Shown here: positions 53,438 to 62,245 of the stretch, in pieces
Numbering within the stretch: position 1 is the stretch's first letter
How the letters are laid out: every line of letters begins with the position of its first letter
DNA from: Limnospira fusiformis SAG 85.79
Lineage (GTDB): Bacteria > Cyanobacteriota > Cyanobacteriia > Cyanobacteriales > Microcoleaceae
Assembly: GCF_012516315.1 (NCBI RefSeq)
Contig: NZ_CP051185.1
Location: 6,081,363 to 6,145,362, forward strand
Direction of reading: 5' to 3'
DNA: 64,000 bases
Notes under the pieces: model-generated
What the model was told of the DNA's origin: nothing
What the model saw: the letters and a program-made list of their open reading frames with translations, nothing else
The model's database searches: none
Made by a program: the position numbers and the translations under genes

Positions 53438-54760
53438 CACTCCCCGGCGTGAACGCACGGGGATTCTTTGTTCTACGACACGACTTGCTGATGCAGGATT
53501 TCTCCAACAACAGTAGAGGACTTGTCTCCCAAAGCGTTGCTCGGCTGCCCGAAAGTTCCGGTATGCCCTACCGTACTCAATCCTCGACTCCGAATATTTC
53601 TAGCTGCGTTTTCATCCCTATCCATTGAGCAACCACACTTACAAACGTGCGCGGATTGTGGATAGCGTTTTCTTCACAATTGCACCGCAGTTAGAGCATT
53701 CTTGGCTAGTGTATTGCGGATTTACCGCAACCGTTACTCTTTCAAACACTTTAGCAAAGTATTCAAGCCAGACACGGAATTGATACCAAGATGCGTCGTT
53801 GATAGACTTAGCTAAACAATGATTCTGCACCATATTTTTAATTCTCAAATCTTCGTAGGCTATCAAGTCGTTTGACTGAACTACGCACCTTGCCAACTTC
53901 ACAGCATGGTCTTTACGTTGCCTACTTATTTGAAGATAGTGTTTACCTAGAATCTGTCTAGCTTTGCCTCTGTTTTTTGAACCTTTAACCTTCTTCGATA
54001 CGCGACGGTGACTACGTTTTAAGAGACGTTCGCCTTTTCTCAGGAATTTAGGATTTTCAACGGTGACTCCGTTTGAATCGGTGTAATACTCTTTCAGTCC
54101 AACGTCTAAGCCAATGGTATTGCCTGTCGGCGCTGTGTTTTCTTTCCTGTCAACGTTAATACAGAATTGAACGTACACACCATCAGCACGTTTCACCAGT
54201 CTTACCCGTTGGCTCTGGCTGACTTGGTAAAAGTGTAAATCGCGTGTACCCTTGATTTTGAGTTTACCAATTCCTTTTTTATCTGTGAAAGTTATTGATT
54301 TTCTGTCGTCTGCAAGTTTCCACCCGGTTGATTTATATTCAACTGAGCGACAATCTTTCGGAAACTTCGGATACTCCTTTTTACCGGGAATCTTCTTCTT
54401 GCAGTTTTCATAGAATCGAGAGATAGCTGACCAAGCTCTTTCCGCACTGGCTTGTCTCCCTTGAGAATTGAGTTCGTCGGCAAATGGAAAAGTTGCTGCC
54501 AGCACCGCACAGTATTTGTTCAAATCGTACTTATTCTTTTGAGGATTATCCATCCAATAGCGCCAACAGCTATTGCGAAAAAACTGTGCTGTACGAATTG
54601 CCTCAGCTACTGCAATGAACTGACTTGGTTTTCCGTAGGTTTTGAACTCAAAAACTAGTATGGCTTTACCTCCTATCTTATGCTAACGCCATCAGCACAA
54701 AATATTCGATATTGCCACAAAAATTTACAATTAAAGCCGTCCTAGAAGGACGGGGTTTTA
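53438..54760 (-). mobile_element. IS200/IS605-type tnpB-only element
   Basis: The right end (53440-53467) is a hairpin-bearing segment, CTCCCC...CGGGGATTC, typical of IS605-family ends. The left end carries CCGTCC-TAGA-GGACGG at about 54738-54752, overlapping the last codons of the DUF2079 gene. Only a broken tnpB lies between; there is no tnpA. It is a different TnpB lineage from the IS607 copies. Confidence 0.7.
53473..54661 (-). pseudogene. tnpB: TnpB pseudogene (start codon lost, one frameshift)
   Basis: Conserved TnpB sequence begins at 54661 (LVFEFKTYGKPSQF), seven bases after an AGGAGG, but the start codon is ATA. The first later ATG (54553) lacks the N-terminal helix. RuvC Asp (IGLDVGLKEY), Glu (AYEDLRIKNM) and the first Cys pair (CSNCG) are in frame. 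The frame then stops at 53639. A one-base shift near 53665 restores VCKCGCSMDRDENAARN (second Cys pair and last Asp) and a normal tail ending at 53473. The span 1189 = 3x396+1 fits one extra base. The 304-residue truncated frame would lack the last catalytic Asp. Confidence 0.85.
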
Positions 54761-56415
54761 GACCCAGTTTCTTTATAACCTCTTGTCGAAATTATAACCT
54801 CTTGTCGAAATTCCCCCCAGGCTTCGATAGCATCAGGATTAGAAGTGACACCTCGGCGCATTAAAAGCAAGCCATTATGGAAATGCAAAATACCATATTC
54901 TTGAGTAGAAGTCAAGCGATCGGTAGTTTCGACGATCGCACGTAAAGCATCACGATCGCCACTAAAAGCGACCTGATAGCGTTGAAGTTGCCACAAATCA
55001 GCAATAATATAATCCATAGCCACCAACTTACCCTGATCATTGATTAATTGATACAGAGGGAAGCGTAAAACCTCGCGGCGACTGGACAGATGAGGAATTA
55101 AATAAGTAGTCCCCGCCACACTAGCATCTGGGGGAATTTGGGCTAAAAGCGATCGCATATTTTGAGACCTTGGCCATTGTTCAGCCAAAGAAACATAAAC
55201 CCAAGGTTGAATGGAATCAGGGATTAAAAAATACAGAGTTCGATTGGGATTAGAAGTTACCGTAAATATCAAAGACAGACAGATACAAGCGACCCAAAAA
55301 CGTCGGAATTTGGGAGAAGGCAACTCAGCTTCGGGGGATTTTTCTTGTTGTTTAGACCACCACAAAATACTACCATAAAACAATCCGGGAACTACGGTCA
55401 TAGCGTAGCGAATTGTAATAGCCAAAACGGACATTCCCTGAGCGGAAAATAACTTTAATAAAGGAAAGCCTGCAATCATCCAAGAACCGGGAGCGATCGC
55501 GGGAATGAAAGCCAAAGGCAACCATTGACCCAAAAGATATGTAACAGTACGACCAAAGGGAGTAAATAACTGCTGAATAAACCGCAAGGGATTACTAACC
55601 ATTCCCCAAATAATTTGTAAAGTGGAGGCTTCATCTCCCTCGGCGTATTGACCAAACCGTTCCATCATGAACCGCTGGGAGATGTCCGCCGAAAACAAGG
55701 GCATAATCAGATTAGTTAAAACCAGCATATAACCGAAACTGAGAACACAGACAATCAAGCCACGGCGGGGGAATCTGTGGCTGAGAATCATATAAACTCC
55801 CACCCCAAATAAAACCACGCCCGCATCTTCTCGCACGCCTAAAATTAAAACGGACAATATCCAGAATAACCACCACCAACCCTTCTCCATAGCCAAGAGA
55901 AGAGTAAACACAAATAAAGGAATTTGGCTGACATCGTGAAAATTAGCTAAAGTAGGACCGATAACGGCATTAGCGCCATAAAAACTAACTACAATTAAGG
56001 CAGATAGAGGCGGTTCTAAATATTGTCTGGCTAGGAGGTAAAGAACTAAACCCGCAGCGGTGACCAAAGTTACCTGTAACACGCTGAGGGTGACAGGAGA
56101 GGGAAAGATTGCGTACAGGGGTAGCCATAGCAGTAAAGCGGGGGTAAAGTGTTGTCCGAGGCGGTGATAGGAAACGTTGGGGAACTGGCCTTGGTGGACA
56201 ACATTAGTAGACAGGGCCGAAGATAGGGAACTCTGAAAAAAACGCCCGTGGATACCATTCCAGAAGACTTGGTTAAAAATGCCCTGGTCGTAGGAAGCAT
56301 AAAAGGTGAAGTAGCGGTGCAGCAACAAAACCATACAGATGCCAAAAAAGGCGATCGCACTACCTAGCAACAGTTTCAGGGACGGGTTTTTATGCCAGTT
56401 GACCAAGATAACCAC
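54742..56415 (-). CDS. DUF2079 integral membrane protein
   Basis: This 557-residue protein has about 10-12 transmembrane helices. The YASYDQGIFNQVFWNGIHGRFFQSSL segment near 39-65 and RLGQHFTPALLLWLPLYAIFPSP near 85-107 are hallmarks of DUF2079, a GT-C-glycosyltransferase-like family. A soluble C-terminal portion (about 420-540) follows. The C-terminus is abnormal: a 19-bp tandem duplication (54775-54812) shifts the frame, and the final residues are encoded by the end of the TnpB element. Function is probably lipid-linked sugar transfer, by family inference. Confidence 0.82.
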   Translation of the reverse strand: MVILVNWHKNPSLKLLLGSAIAFFGICMVLLLHRYFTFYASYDQGIFNQVFWNGIHGRFFQSSLSSALSTNVVHQGQFPNVSYHRLGQHFTPALLLWLPLYAIFPSPVTLSVLQVTLVTAAGLVLYLLARQYLEPPLSALIVVSFYGANAVIGPTLANFHDVSQIPLFVFTLLLAMEKGWWWLFWILSVLILGVREDAGVVLFGVGVYMILSHRFPRRGLIVCVLSFGYMLVLTNLIMPLFSADISQRFMMERFGQYAEGDEASTLQIIWGMVSNPLRFIQQLFTPFGRTVTYLLGQWLPLAFIPAIAPGSWMIAGFPLLKLFSAQGMSVLAITIRYAMTVVPGLFYGSILWWSKQQEKSPEAELPSPKFRRFWVACICLSLIFTVTSNPNRTLYFLIPDSIQPWVYVSLAEQWPRSQNMRSLLAQIPPDASVAGTTYLIPHLSSRREVLRFPLYQLINDQGKLVAMDYIIADLWQLQRYQVAFSGDRDALRAIVETTDRLTSTQEYGILHFHNGLLLMRRGVTSNPDAIEAWGEFRQEVIISTRGYKETGSKTPSF

Positions 56416-56624
56416 TCCATCTTAATTAGCTCAAATGATTAATATCTCATATTTAGGGCAGGTAGGGGTCAACTTGATTAGCCATGATGTCAAATCACAG
56501 GCTAGAATCTAAAGCAGATATTAAATTGAGTCAACAAGTAAGCGCTAGTATCATCCTCTAGCCCTTCATATTCCAGCAGCAGTGTCGAATTGATCAGGTC
56601 TTTTGTCCCCCTTGAAAGTCATTC

Positions 56625-57812
56625 ATGGAAGTCGGAACTACCCATAGCAAGACCAACTCTGAAGAATGCTTACAGCTTTTGCTGTTTGTCGATGGTCGCC
56701 CTAGCTCCAGAGAGCAAGTCCAACAAATATGTGAATATCTCGAAGTCCTTAAATCTGAGGACAGATTTGATTTGCAAATTATTGATGTGGGAGAGCAACC
56801 CTATCTAGCCGAACACTTTAAGTTAGTTGCGACCCCGGCTTTGGTCAAAATTCACCCCTCACCCCGACATATTCTAGCGGGTACTGATATTGTTAAGCAG
56901 CTTAATGAATTTTGGCTACGGTGGCAGCAATCTCTTGAAGACTATCGAAGTCAGCAGCCATTTGAGGTGAACGGTTCAGTTAAAAATTATCGCTCTGTTG
57001 CTGACCTGAACTATATTGCTGAACTGATCCGACTTAGTGATGAGGTGTTCCGCCTCAAGCAAGAAAAAGAACAATTGCAACAACAGGTAAGTTTTAAGGA
57101 TCGCATTATTGAAATTTTGGCTCACGACCTCCGTAGTCCTTTGACCGCCGCCTCTCTGGCTTTGGAAACTTTGGAAAATAGCCAAATGGCGGGTGTGGCT
57201 AACTCTAAGAAATTTACACCGGCTCTCAAATCTCGCTTAATCCAACAAGCTCGTACTCATATCCGTCAGATCGATAGGATGATTACTAATATATTAAGGG
57301 CTGCAACGGGTCAGAGTTCTCGGTTACAACTGCAACCTTTGCCATTGTCACTGTTGGCATTTTTTCACGAGATACTACCAGAGTTTCATGATCAGTTACA
57401 GGCGAAATCTCTGGAACTCAAAACTGATTTACCCACTGATACCCCTTCTGTCTATGCCGATCGCGAACGGATTCGTCAAGTTATTGTGAATTTGTTGGAT
57501 AATGCGATTAAATATACCCCAGAGGGCGGAACTATTTGGGTGTCTGTCTTGCATCGCACTACCCAAAAAATACAGGTCAGTATTTGTGACAGTGGCCCTG
57601 GTATCCCTGAAGAAAATCGCGATCGCATTTTTCAGGATCACTTCCGTCTCGAACGCGATGAGTCCCAGGATGGTTATGGTATTGGTTTATCTCTCTGTCA
57701 GAGAATTATCCATGCTCACTATGGTCAGATTTGGGTCAGTTCCACCTCTTCCACCGGCGGTAGCTGTTTTCACTTTACCCTACCTGTCTATGAAACTTAC
57801 CCTAGCTTTTAA
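56625..57812 (+). CDS. sasA: Circadian clock-associated histidine kinase SasA
   Basis: This kinase reads the KaiC oscillator and phosphorylates RpaA. Residues about 14-100 form the KaiB-like thioredoxin-fold domain (LQLLLFVDGRP, VATPALVKIHPSPRHILAG) that binds KaiC. A helix follows, then HisKA with His167 in EILAHDLRSPLTAA. The HATPase domain has NLLDNAIKYTPEGG, DSGPGIPEENRDRIF and GYGIGLSLC. The 395-residue length is typical. kaiABC and rpaA are not in the window. The three-copy repeat (copy 2) lies directly after the stop. Confidence 0.95.
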   Translation: MEVGTTHSKTNSEECLQLLLFVDGRPSSREQVQQICEYLEVLKSEDRFDLQIIDVGEQPYLAEHFKLVATPALVKIHPSPRHILAGTDIVKQLNEFWLRWQQSLEDYRSQQPFEVNGSVKNYRSVADLNYIAELIRLSDEVFRLKQEKEQLQQQVSFKDRIIEILAHDLRSPLTAASLALETLENSQMAGVANSKKFTPALKSRLIQQARTHIRQIDRMITNILRAATGQSSRLQLQPLPLSLLAFFHEILPEFHDQLQAKSLELKTDLPTDTPSVYADRERIRQVIVNLLDNAIKYTPEGGTIWVSVLHRTTQKIQVSICDSGPGIPEENRDRIFQDHFRLERDESQDGYGIGLSLCQRIIHAHYGQIWVSSTSSTGGSCFHFTLPVYETYPSF

Positions 57813-57817
57813 GTGGA

Positions 57818-58058
57818 ATTGTTGATTTTTTGTTCAATTTTAACCCGAAAATTCCCGATTGGGGGGTTGACAGGGGCGGGGATTGGCGGTATAATATTGA
57901 CAATACACTGAATAATTGAATATTGGCAAAAATAAAAAAAGTGCAACCATCCCATTATATAAAAATAGTACCGCAACCCGTGCCAAAAAGCTACCCCTCC
58001 CCCAAAAAAAGCAAAAATTTTAACATTTCTTAATTTTCCGTTACAAAACTTAACAATG
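57818..58058 (-). repeat. Three-copy intergenic repeat, copy 2
   Basis: Read on the minus strand it begins CATTGTTAAGTTTTGTAACG at the mutT stop codon. It has a G-rich box (GGGGGAGGGG), TATATAATGGGATGGTTGC and CCCTGTCAACCCCCC, and ends AAAAAATCAAC. Block order and spacing match copies 1 and 3. It occupies the space between the convergent sasA and mutT genes. Confidence 0.75.
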
Positions 58059-58466
58059 TAGCTGTCGGAGAGCGGTAATAATCTTCTGATTAGCTTGAGG
58101 AAAGGAAAACTGATCAATTTCTGCCAAAGTGACCCAGCGAATTTCTTGGCATTCTAGTGTTTGAGGTACTCCGTAGAGATGAGTGCAGTTATAGACCTCA
58201 AGTGTAATCCGAAAATCGCTATAGGAATGTTCAACAGTGATCAGATGGTCTTGGACAGCGATCGCAATACCAATTTCCTCATAAATTTCGCGTCGGATAC
58301 AATCTTGGATAGTTTCACCGGGTTCAATTTTACCACCAGGAAACTCCCAAAGTCCGCCTATAGCACCTTGAGGAAGACGTTTATCAATCAAAATCTGTCC
58401 GTCATCGTTCCAGATCACAGCAACACCAATAGACTTATGGGGAAAAGCAGATAATAGTTGAGACAT
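58050..58466 (-). CDS. mutT: NUDIX hydrolase, 8-oxo-dGTP diphosphatase (MutT-like)
   Basis: This enzyme hydrolyses oxidised purine nucleotides to limit mutation. The 138-residue protein has the complete Nudix box GGKIEPGETIQDCIRREIYEEIGI (about 43-66), preceded by GGLWEFP, and an N-terminal VAVIWNDDGQILIDKR strand pair. Length and motif are typical of MutT. It lies 75 bp downstream of the sigma factor gene on the same strand. Its stop codon lies inside the first bases of repeat copy 2. Confidence 0.9.
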   Translation of the reverse strand: MSQLLSAFPHKSIGVAVIWNDDGQILIDKRLPQGAIGGLWEFPGGKIEPGETIQDCIRREIYEEIGIAIAVQDHLITVEHSYSDFRITLEVYNCTHLYGVPQTLECQEIRWVTLAEIDQFSFPQANQKIITALRQLHC

Positions 58467-58541
58467 GAGAGATGGAGTGATAGTGAAAACAACTGGGGAA
58501 ATGGTTGATTTCCCCAGAGTAGAATCAAAAGAAGTAGATTA

Positions 58542-59501
58542 TTAACTAGCTAGGTAATCATTAACATCCTGCTTACGCTTACGAAGTTTAGTCAAAGCCT
58601 CCCGTTCAATCTGTCGGACTCGTTCACGACTGATATTAAGGCGATCGCCAATTTTAGCGAGAGTTAAAGTCTGTCCATCATCCAAACCAAAGCGCAGAGC
58701 TAAAACCTGTCGTTGCTGGTCAGTAAGATCAGTCATCAAAGATTCTAAATCCGATCGCAAAGAAGAATTAAGAGCAAACTGCTCAGGGGAATTGCTGGTA
58801 TCTTCCAACAGGTCAACCAATTCCGTATCCTGATTATCACCAACCCGCAGATCCAGAGATAAAGGAAGACGTGATTTTTCCAGATACTCACGAATCTGCT
58901 TAGGGGTGAGATCCAACTCAGCAGCCAATTCATTCATAGTAGCTGCTCGGCCTAACTGTTGTGCAAGTTGACGCTGTGCCTTTTTGATTTTATTAAGTTT
59001 TTCTGTGATATGAATGGGCAAGCGAATAGTACGGCCTTTTTCAGCGATCGCGCGGGTAATTGCTTGTCGAATCCACCAATAGGCATAGGTAGAGAACCGA
59101 TAACCCTTAGTAGGATCGAACTTTTCGACTCCGCGCTGCATCCCGATAGTACCTTCCTGAATGAGATCGAGCAGATCCACATTGCGCTTGATATACTTTT
59201 TGGCCACAGAGACCACCAGACGCAGATTAGCTTCTACCATCTTACGCTTGGCTAATTGACCCTGATGCAAGATATGTTGCAATTGTGCCACAGACAAGTT
59301 AACTAATTCGGCCCATTGAGCCTCAGTAGGTTCATAGCCTAATTGTTTAGCCAACTCATTGCGTTTTTCCTGCAATAAAGTTGCCTGTTGTACCTGTTTA
59401 CCATAGACAATTTCTTGTTCATGGGTCAGCAGAGGAACACGACCAATTTCTCGCAGGTAGGCCCGCACCGAATCTGTGTCCGAGGTTTTAGCAGTTTTCA
59501 T
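58542..59501 (-). CDS. Group 2 RNA polymerase sigma factor (RpoD-like)
   Basis: This is a non-essential-type sigma-70 factor, 319 residues from the ATG at 59501 (GGGGAG six bases upstream; the frame extends 12 codons further). Region 1.2 is TDSVRAYLREIGRVPLLTHEQE, region 2 NLRLVVSVAKKYIKRNVDLLDLIQEGTIGMQRGVEKFDP, 2.4 YWWIRQAITRAIAEKGRTIRLPIHI, region 3, and region 4.2 helix-turn-helix ISRERVRQIEREALTKLR. Lack of the long region 1.1 places it in cyanobacterial group 2 (SigB/C/D/E); I do not decide which. mutT follows on the same strand. Confidence 0.93.
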   Translation of the reverse strand: MKTAKTSDTDSVRAYLREIGRVPLLTHEQEIVYGKQVQQATLLQEKRNELAKQLGYEPTEAQWAELVNLSVAQLQHILHQGQLAKRKMVEANLRLVVSVAKKYIKRNVDLLDLIQEGTIGMQRGVEKFDPTKGYRFSTYAYWWIRQAITRAIAEKGRTIRLPIHITEKLNKIKKAQRQLAQQLGRAATMNELAAELDLTPKQIREYLEKSRLPLSLDLRVGDNQDTELVDLLEDTSNSPEQFALNSSLRSDLESLMTDLTDQQRQVLALRFGLDDGQTLTLAKIGDRLNISRERVRQIEREALTKLRKRKQDVNDYLAS

Positions 59502-59537
59502 GGCATCTCCCCGATAGCTCTGACAAATTAAGCCCAT

Positions 59538-60104
59538 AACTTGAACTGGAAATAAAAGCGACGGGCAATCACGCTTTTCTCCGATGTAGCAGCCAGGAAC
59601 TAGAGCCGCCCAGCCTTTATCAACGCCAAGGCGTTTACATTACTCAACGTTATGTTACGAATGTTAACATTTATGAGACCAAATGACCATCCTTTTTTCG
59701 ATTGAATTTTTCTAATTTGCCAAATCAATTGTTTTGAGGGTAGCCCGTAATCAATCCGGCAATTGCATCATGGAAAACAAAATCGGCTCAAGATCAGATA
59801 ATTTTAGCCCCCTCCCCATATCCGTCCCAGGGAGTAGTCAGCCACAATACGCTGCATTGTTTCTAAGTTCGATAGTGAGGTATCGTCAGAAGTGACCAAT
59901 AATTTTGAGTTTAAAGCCCCACCCTATAGGGGTGGCCAGCAATGAAATCTCAGCCAACTGGGTCTGTCTGTAAGGTGCGTCAGTTGTTGATTTTTCCGGT
60001 TTTCCGGTTATTTTTCTCAATCTGACGCACCCTACCAATCCTAATCATCCCCGTCTCCATGAAGCGCGGGGAATGTCAATATGCCGTTATCACTTCCTCC
60101 CCTT
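59538..60104. other. 567-bp intergenic region with a single repeat module
   Basis: It holds CCACCCTATAGGGGTGG-type hairpin sequence near 59920-59937. The inverted repeat GGTGCGTCAG (59974) / CTGACGCACC (ending about 60031) is the same module as the 13.9-15.2 kb array. CCCCG...CGGGG with GAATGTCAAT near 60047-60078 resembles the right end of the tnpB element at 53440. No gene is seen. The sigma factor promoter should lie near 59538-59700 but is not clear. Confidence 0.5.
59974..60031. repeat. Solitary GGTGCGTCAG/CTGACGCACC inverted repeat
   Basis: The ten-base arms match the arms of each unit in the 76-bp array. The intervening ~38 bases differ (TTTTTCCGGTTTTCCGGTT). It is flanked by TAAGG and CCTACC, as in the array's GGTAGGGTGCG. 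Confidence 0.75.
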
Positions 60105-60872
60105 ATGACCTACTGTCTCGGTATAATTACCTCCTCCGGCTTTGTAATGGCCGCCGACTCCCGCACCAACGCGGGAGTTGATTACATTTCTACCTATCGC
60201 AAACTATTTGATTTTTCTAATCCTGGGGAAAGGGTGATTTTACTCTCTACCGCCGGAAATCTATCTATCACCCAGGGAATTATCAGCACCCTGGAGAAAG
60301 ACCTCAAATTTCACGACAATCAAAATCTCCATAACCTCGAATCCATGTATGATGTGGCTCGTTATGTGGGTGGTCAACTGCGGCGAATGCAAGAATTTGA
60401 TGAAGCCTGGCTCAAAAAGCATAGCATTGATGCTAGTTGCACCTTACTGTTAGCTGGTCAGATTAAAGGTCAAGACCCCGCCCTATTCCTGATCTATAAT
60501 CAAGGTAACTTCATCCATGCCACCAAGGACACCCCCTTCCTACAAATTGGAGAGACCAAATATGGTAAACCCATTTTAGATCGTACCCTCAGTTTTAATA
60601 CCCAATTAGAGGCGGCGGCTAAATGCGCCCTTTTGTCTATTGACTCTACCATGAAGTCTAATATCTCTGTGGGTCCCCCTATCAATCTGGCTATGTATGA
60701 ACGAGATACTTTTGTAATTGATAACTGGCTGCGTCTGCGTCTCGGAGACCCCTACCTAGCCAAAATTAGGAAAATGTGGGAAGACTCCCTTAAACAGGCT
60801 TTTGAACACATTCCCAATATCAACTGGCAACACCGGGAAGAGCAATCCTCTGAGGATATTCTGATTGACTAA
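60105..60872 (+). CDS. Proteasome-type protease homologue (Anbu/HslV-related)
   Basis: This Ntn-hydrolase-fold protein has 255 residues from the ATG at 60105, which gives the family-typical start MTYCLGIITSSGFVMAADSRTNAGVDYISTY. The longer frame adds eight unlikely residues. It belongs to the Anbu (ancestral beta-subunit) group, which assembles into open helical or ring oligomers; peptidase activity is not firmly shown. Anbu genes are usually followed by alpha-E, transglutaminase and ATP-grasp genes. None is here, so the gene is an orphan. The next gene is a peptide-type ABC permease 97 bp downstream. Confidence 0.88.
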   Translation: MTYCLGIITSSGFVMAADSRTNAGVDYISTYRKLFDFSNPGERVILLSTAGNLSITQGIISTLEKDLKFHDNQNLHNLESMYDVARYVGGQLRRMQEFDEAWLKKHSIDASCTLLLAGQIKGQDPALFLIYNQGNFIHATKDTPFLQIGETKYGKPILDRTLSFNTQLEAAAKCALLSIDSTMKSNISVGPPINLAMYERDTFVIDNWLRLRLGDPYLAKIRKMWEDSLKQAFEHIPNINWQHREEQSSEDILID

Positions 60873-60969
60873 GTTGGGAAAAATATCCCTCAGACAAGGT
60901 AAACCTCACCCCAGGCTTACCTTGTCGATATCACTCAATCTATCTGATTCATCATCAAACCCTTAACCG

Positions 60970-61929
60970 ATGACTAGATATATTATTAATCGCCTATTAA
61001 CTGCTATCCCTACTTTGATAGCTATCAGTGTTGTATTATTTCTAGTCTTGGCATTAGCCCCCGGCGACCCTATGGGAGAGTTCGCCTCTAACCCTTCTAT
61101 TACGGCGGAAGTTCGCGAAAATATTAGGCGATCGCTTGGTTTAGATCAACCGATACTGATTCGGTATTTTAAGTGGGCTTGGTCATTTTTACAAGGGGAT
61201 ATGGGCTACTCTTTTACCAGCCTAGTTCCTGTCAGTGAATTAATTAGCCAACGACTACCAACCACCATCTGGATAGCTGGTTCTGCGTATATTTTGGCAG
61301 TCATTATCGCTTTTCCCTTGGGTATCATTTCCGCCATCAAGCGCTATTCACTATTTGACCAAGTAGCTACTACCTTCGCTTTTTTGGGATTCTCACTACC
61401 CCCCTTTTTTACCGGTCTGTTATTTATTATCATCTTTAGTGTGAATCTCAACTGGTTTCCGTTTATATATAATAGTAACCTACAGGTCACTAATTTATCT
61501 ACATTATGGCAACAGATTCAACAGTCAATCATGCCAATTTCTGTATTGGCATTATTTCAGTCAGCCGTGTTAATGCGATTTATTAGGTCGGCTATCTTGG
61601 AGGAGTTAAACCGCGATTATGTCCGCACCGCACACGCTAAAGGATTACCTGATTTTCAGGTGATTAACTTTCATATCTTACGCAATGCTTTAATTCCTGT
61701 TATCACTTTAATGGCCTTAAATATCCCGGAAATTTTTACCGGCGCATTGGTTACAGAACAGGTGTTTAGAGTCCCCGGAATTGGCGCGCTTTTGGTCAAT
61801 TCTATTTATCGTAGTGATACCCCAGTCGTCATGGGTATTACCTTTGTTTATGCGGTTTTGGTCGTGTTTTTTAACCTCATTGCTGATATACTCTATGGAT
61901 TTTTAGACCCTCGAGTTCAGTATAAATAG
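60970..61929 (+). CDS. Peptide/nickel-type ABC transporter permease (DppB-like)
   Basis: This 319-residue inner-membrane permease has six predicted helices and the first-helix motif RYIINRLLTAIPTLIAISVV of DppB-type proteins. LAPGDPMGEFASNP follows, with the ATPase-coupling EAA loop DYVRTAHAKGLPDFQVINFHILRNALIPV (about 217-245). It should pair with the DppC-like permease at 62246. Between the two genes is a 316-bp gap filled by repeat copy 3. The binding protein and ATPases are not nearby. The substrate is probably oligopeptides but is unproven. Confidence 0.9.
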   Translation: MTRYIINRLLTAIPTLIAISVVLFLVLALAPGDPMGEFASNPSITAEVRENIRRSLGLDQPILIRYFKWAWSFLQGDMGYSFTSLVPVSELISQRLPTTIWIAGSAYILAVIIAFPLGIISAIKRYSLFDQVATTFAFLGFSLPPFFTGLLFIIIFSVNLNWFPFIYNSNLQVTNLSTLWQQIQQSIMPISVLALFQSAVLMRFIRSAILEELNRDYVRTAHAKGLPDFQVINFHILRNALIPVITLMALNIPEIFTGALVTEQVFRVPGIGALLVNSIYRSDTPVVMGITFVYAVLVVFFNLIADILYGFLDPRVQYK

Positions 61930-61937
61930 TCCCGGAT

Positions 61938-62183
61938 GATTGTTAAGTTATGTTAAGTTGTGTTAAGAATTGTAAAATTTTTTTTGGTGGGGGTTGGTGG
62001 CTTTTTGGCTTGACTTGTGATATCATTTTAGATAATGGGAATAGTTGCAAAATTTTTATTTATGCAAATACTCCATTATGTAACAAATATGTCAATATAC
62101 TATCATTAGCTCCCGGCACTTGTCAACCCTCAGCCATGATCTGGATGAACAATTTTTTTTAAATTGACGAAAACATCAACTTG
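61938..62183 (+). repeat. Three-copy intergenic repeat, copy 3
   Basis: It begins TGTTAAGTTATGTTAAG nine bases after the permease stop and has a G-rich box (GGTGGGGGTTGGTGG). It continues through GATATCATTTTAGATAATGGG and CACTTGTCAACCCTC and ends AAAACATCAAC. It shares block order with copies 1 and 2. It separates two permease genes that are normally adjacent. Confidence 0.75.
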
Positions 62184-62245
62184 ATAAGATCAAATCAAGA
62201 TTAATCAATGAATGGGCCCAAAATCAAACAAAAATCAAAGGTGAT

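Noticed and set aside
59913..60078. Complete MITE of the IS605 type
   Set aside because: Hairpins at both sides resemble IS605-type ends, but their relative orientation does not fit one element and no second copy is available to define ends.
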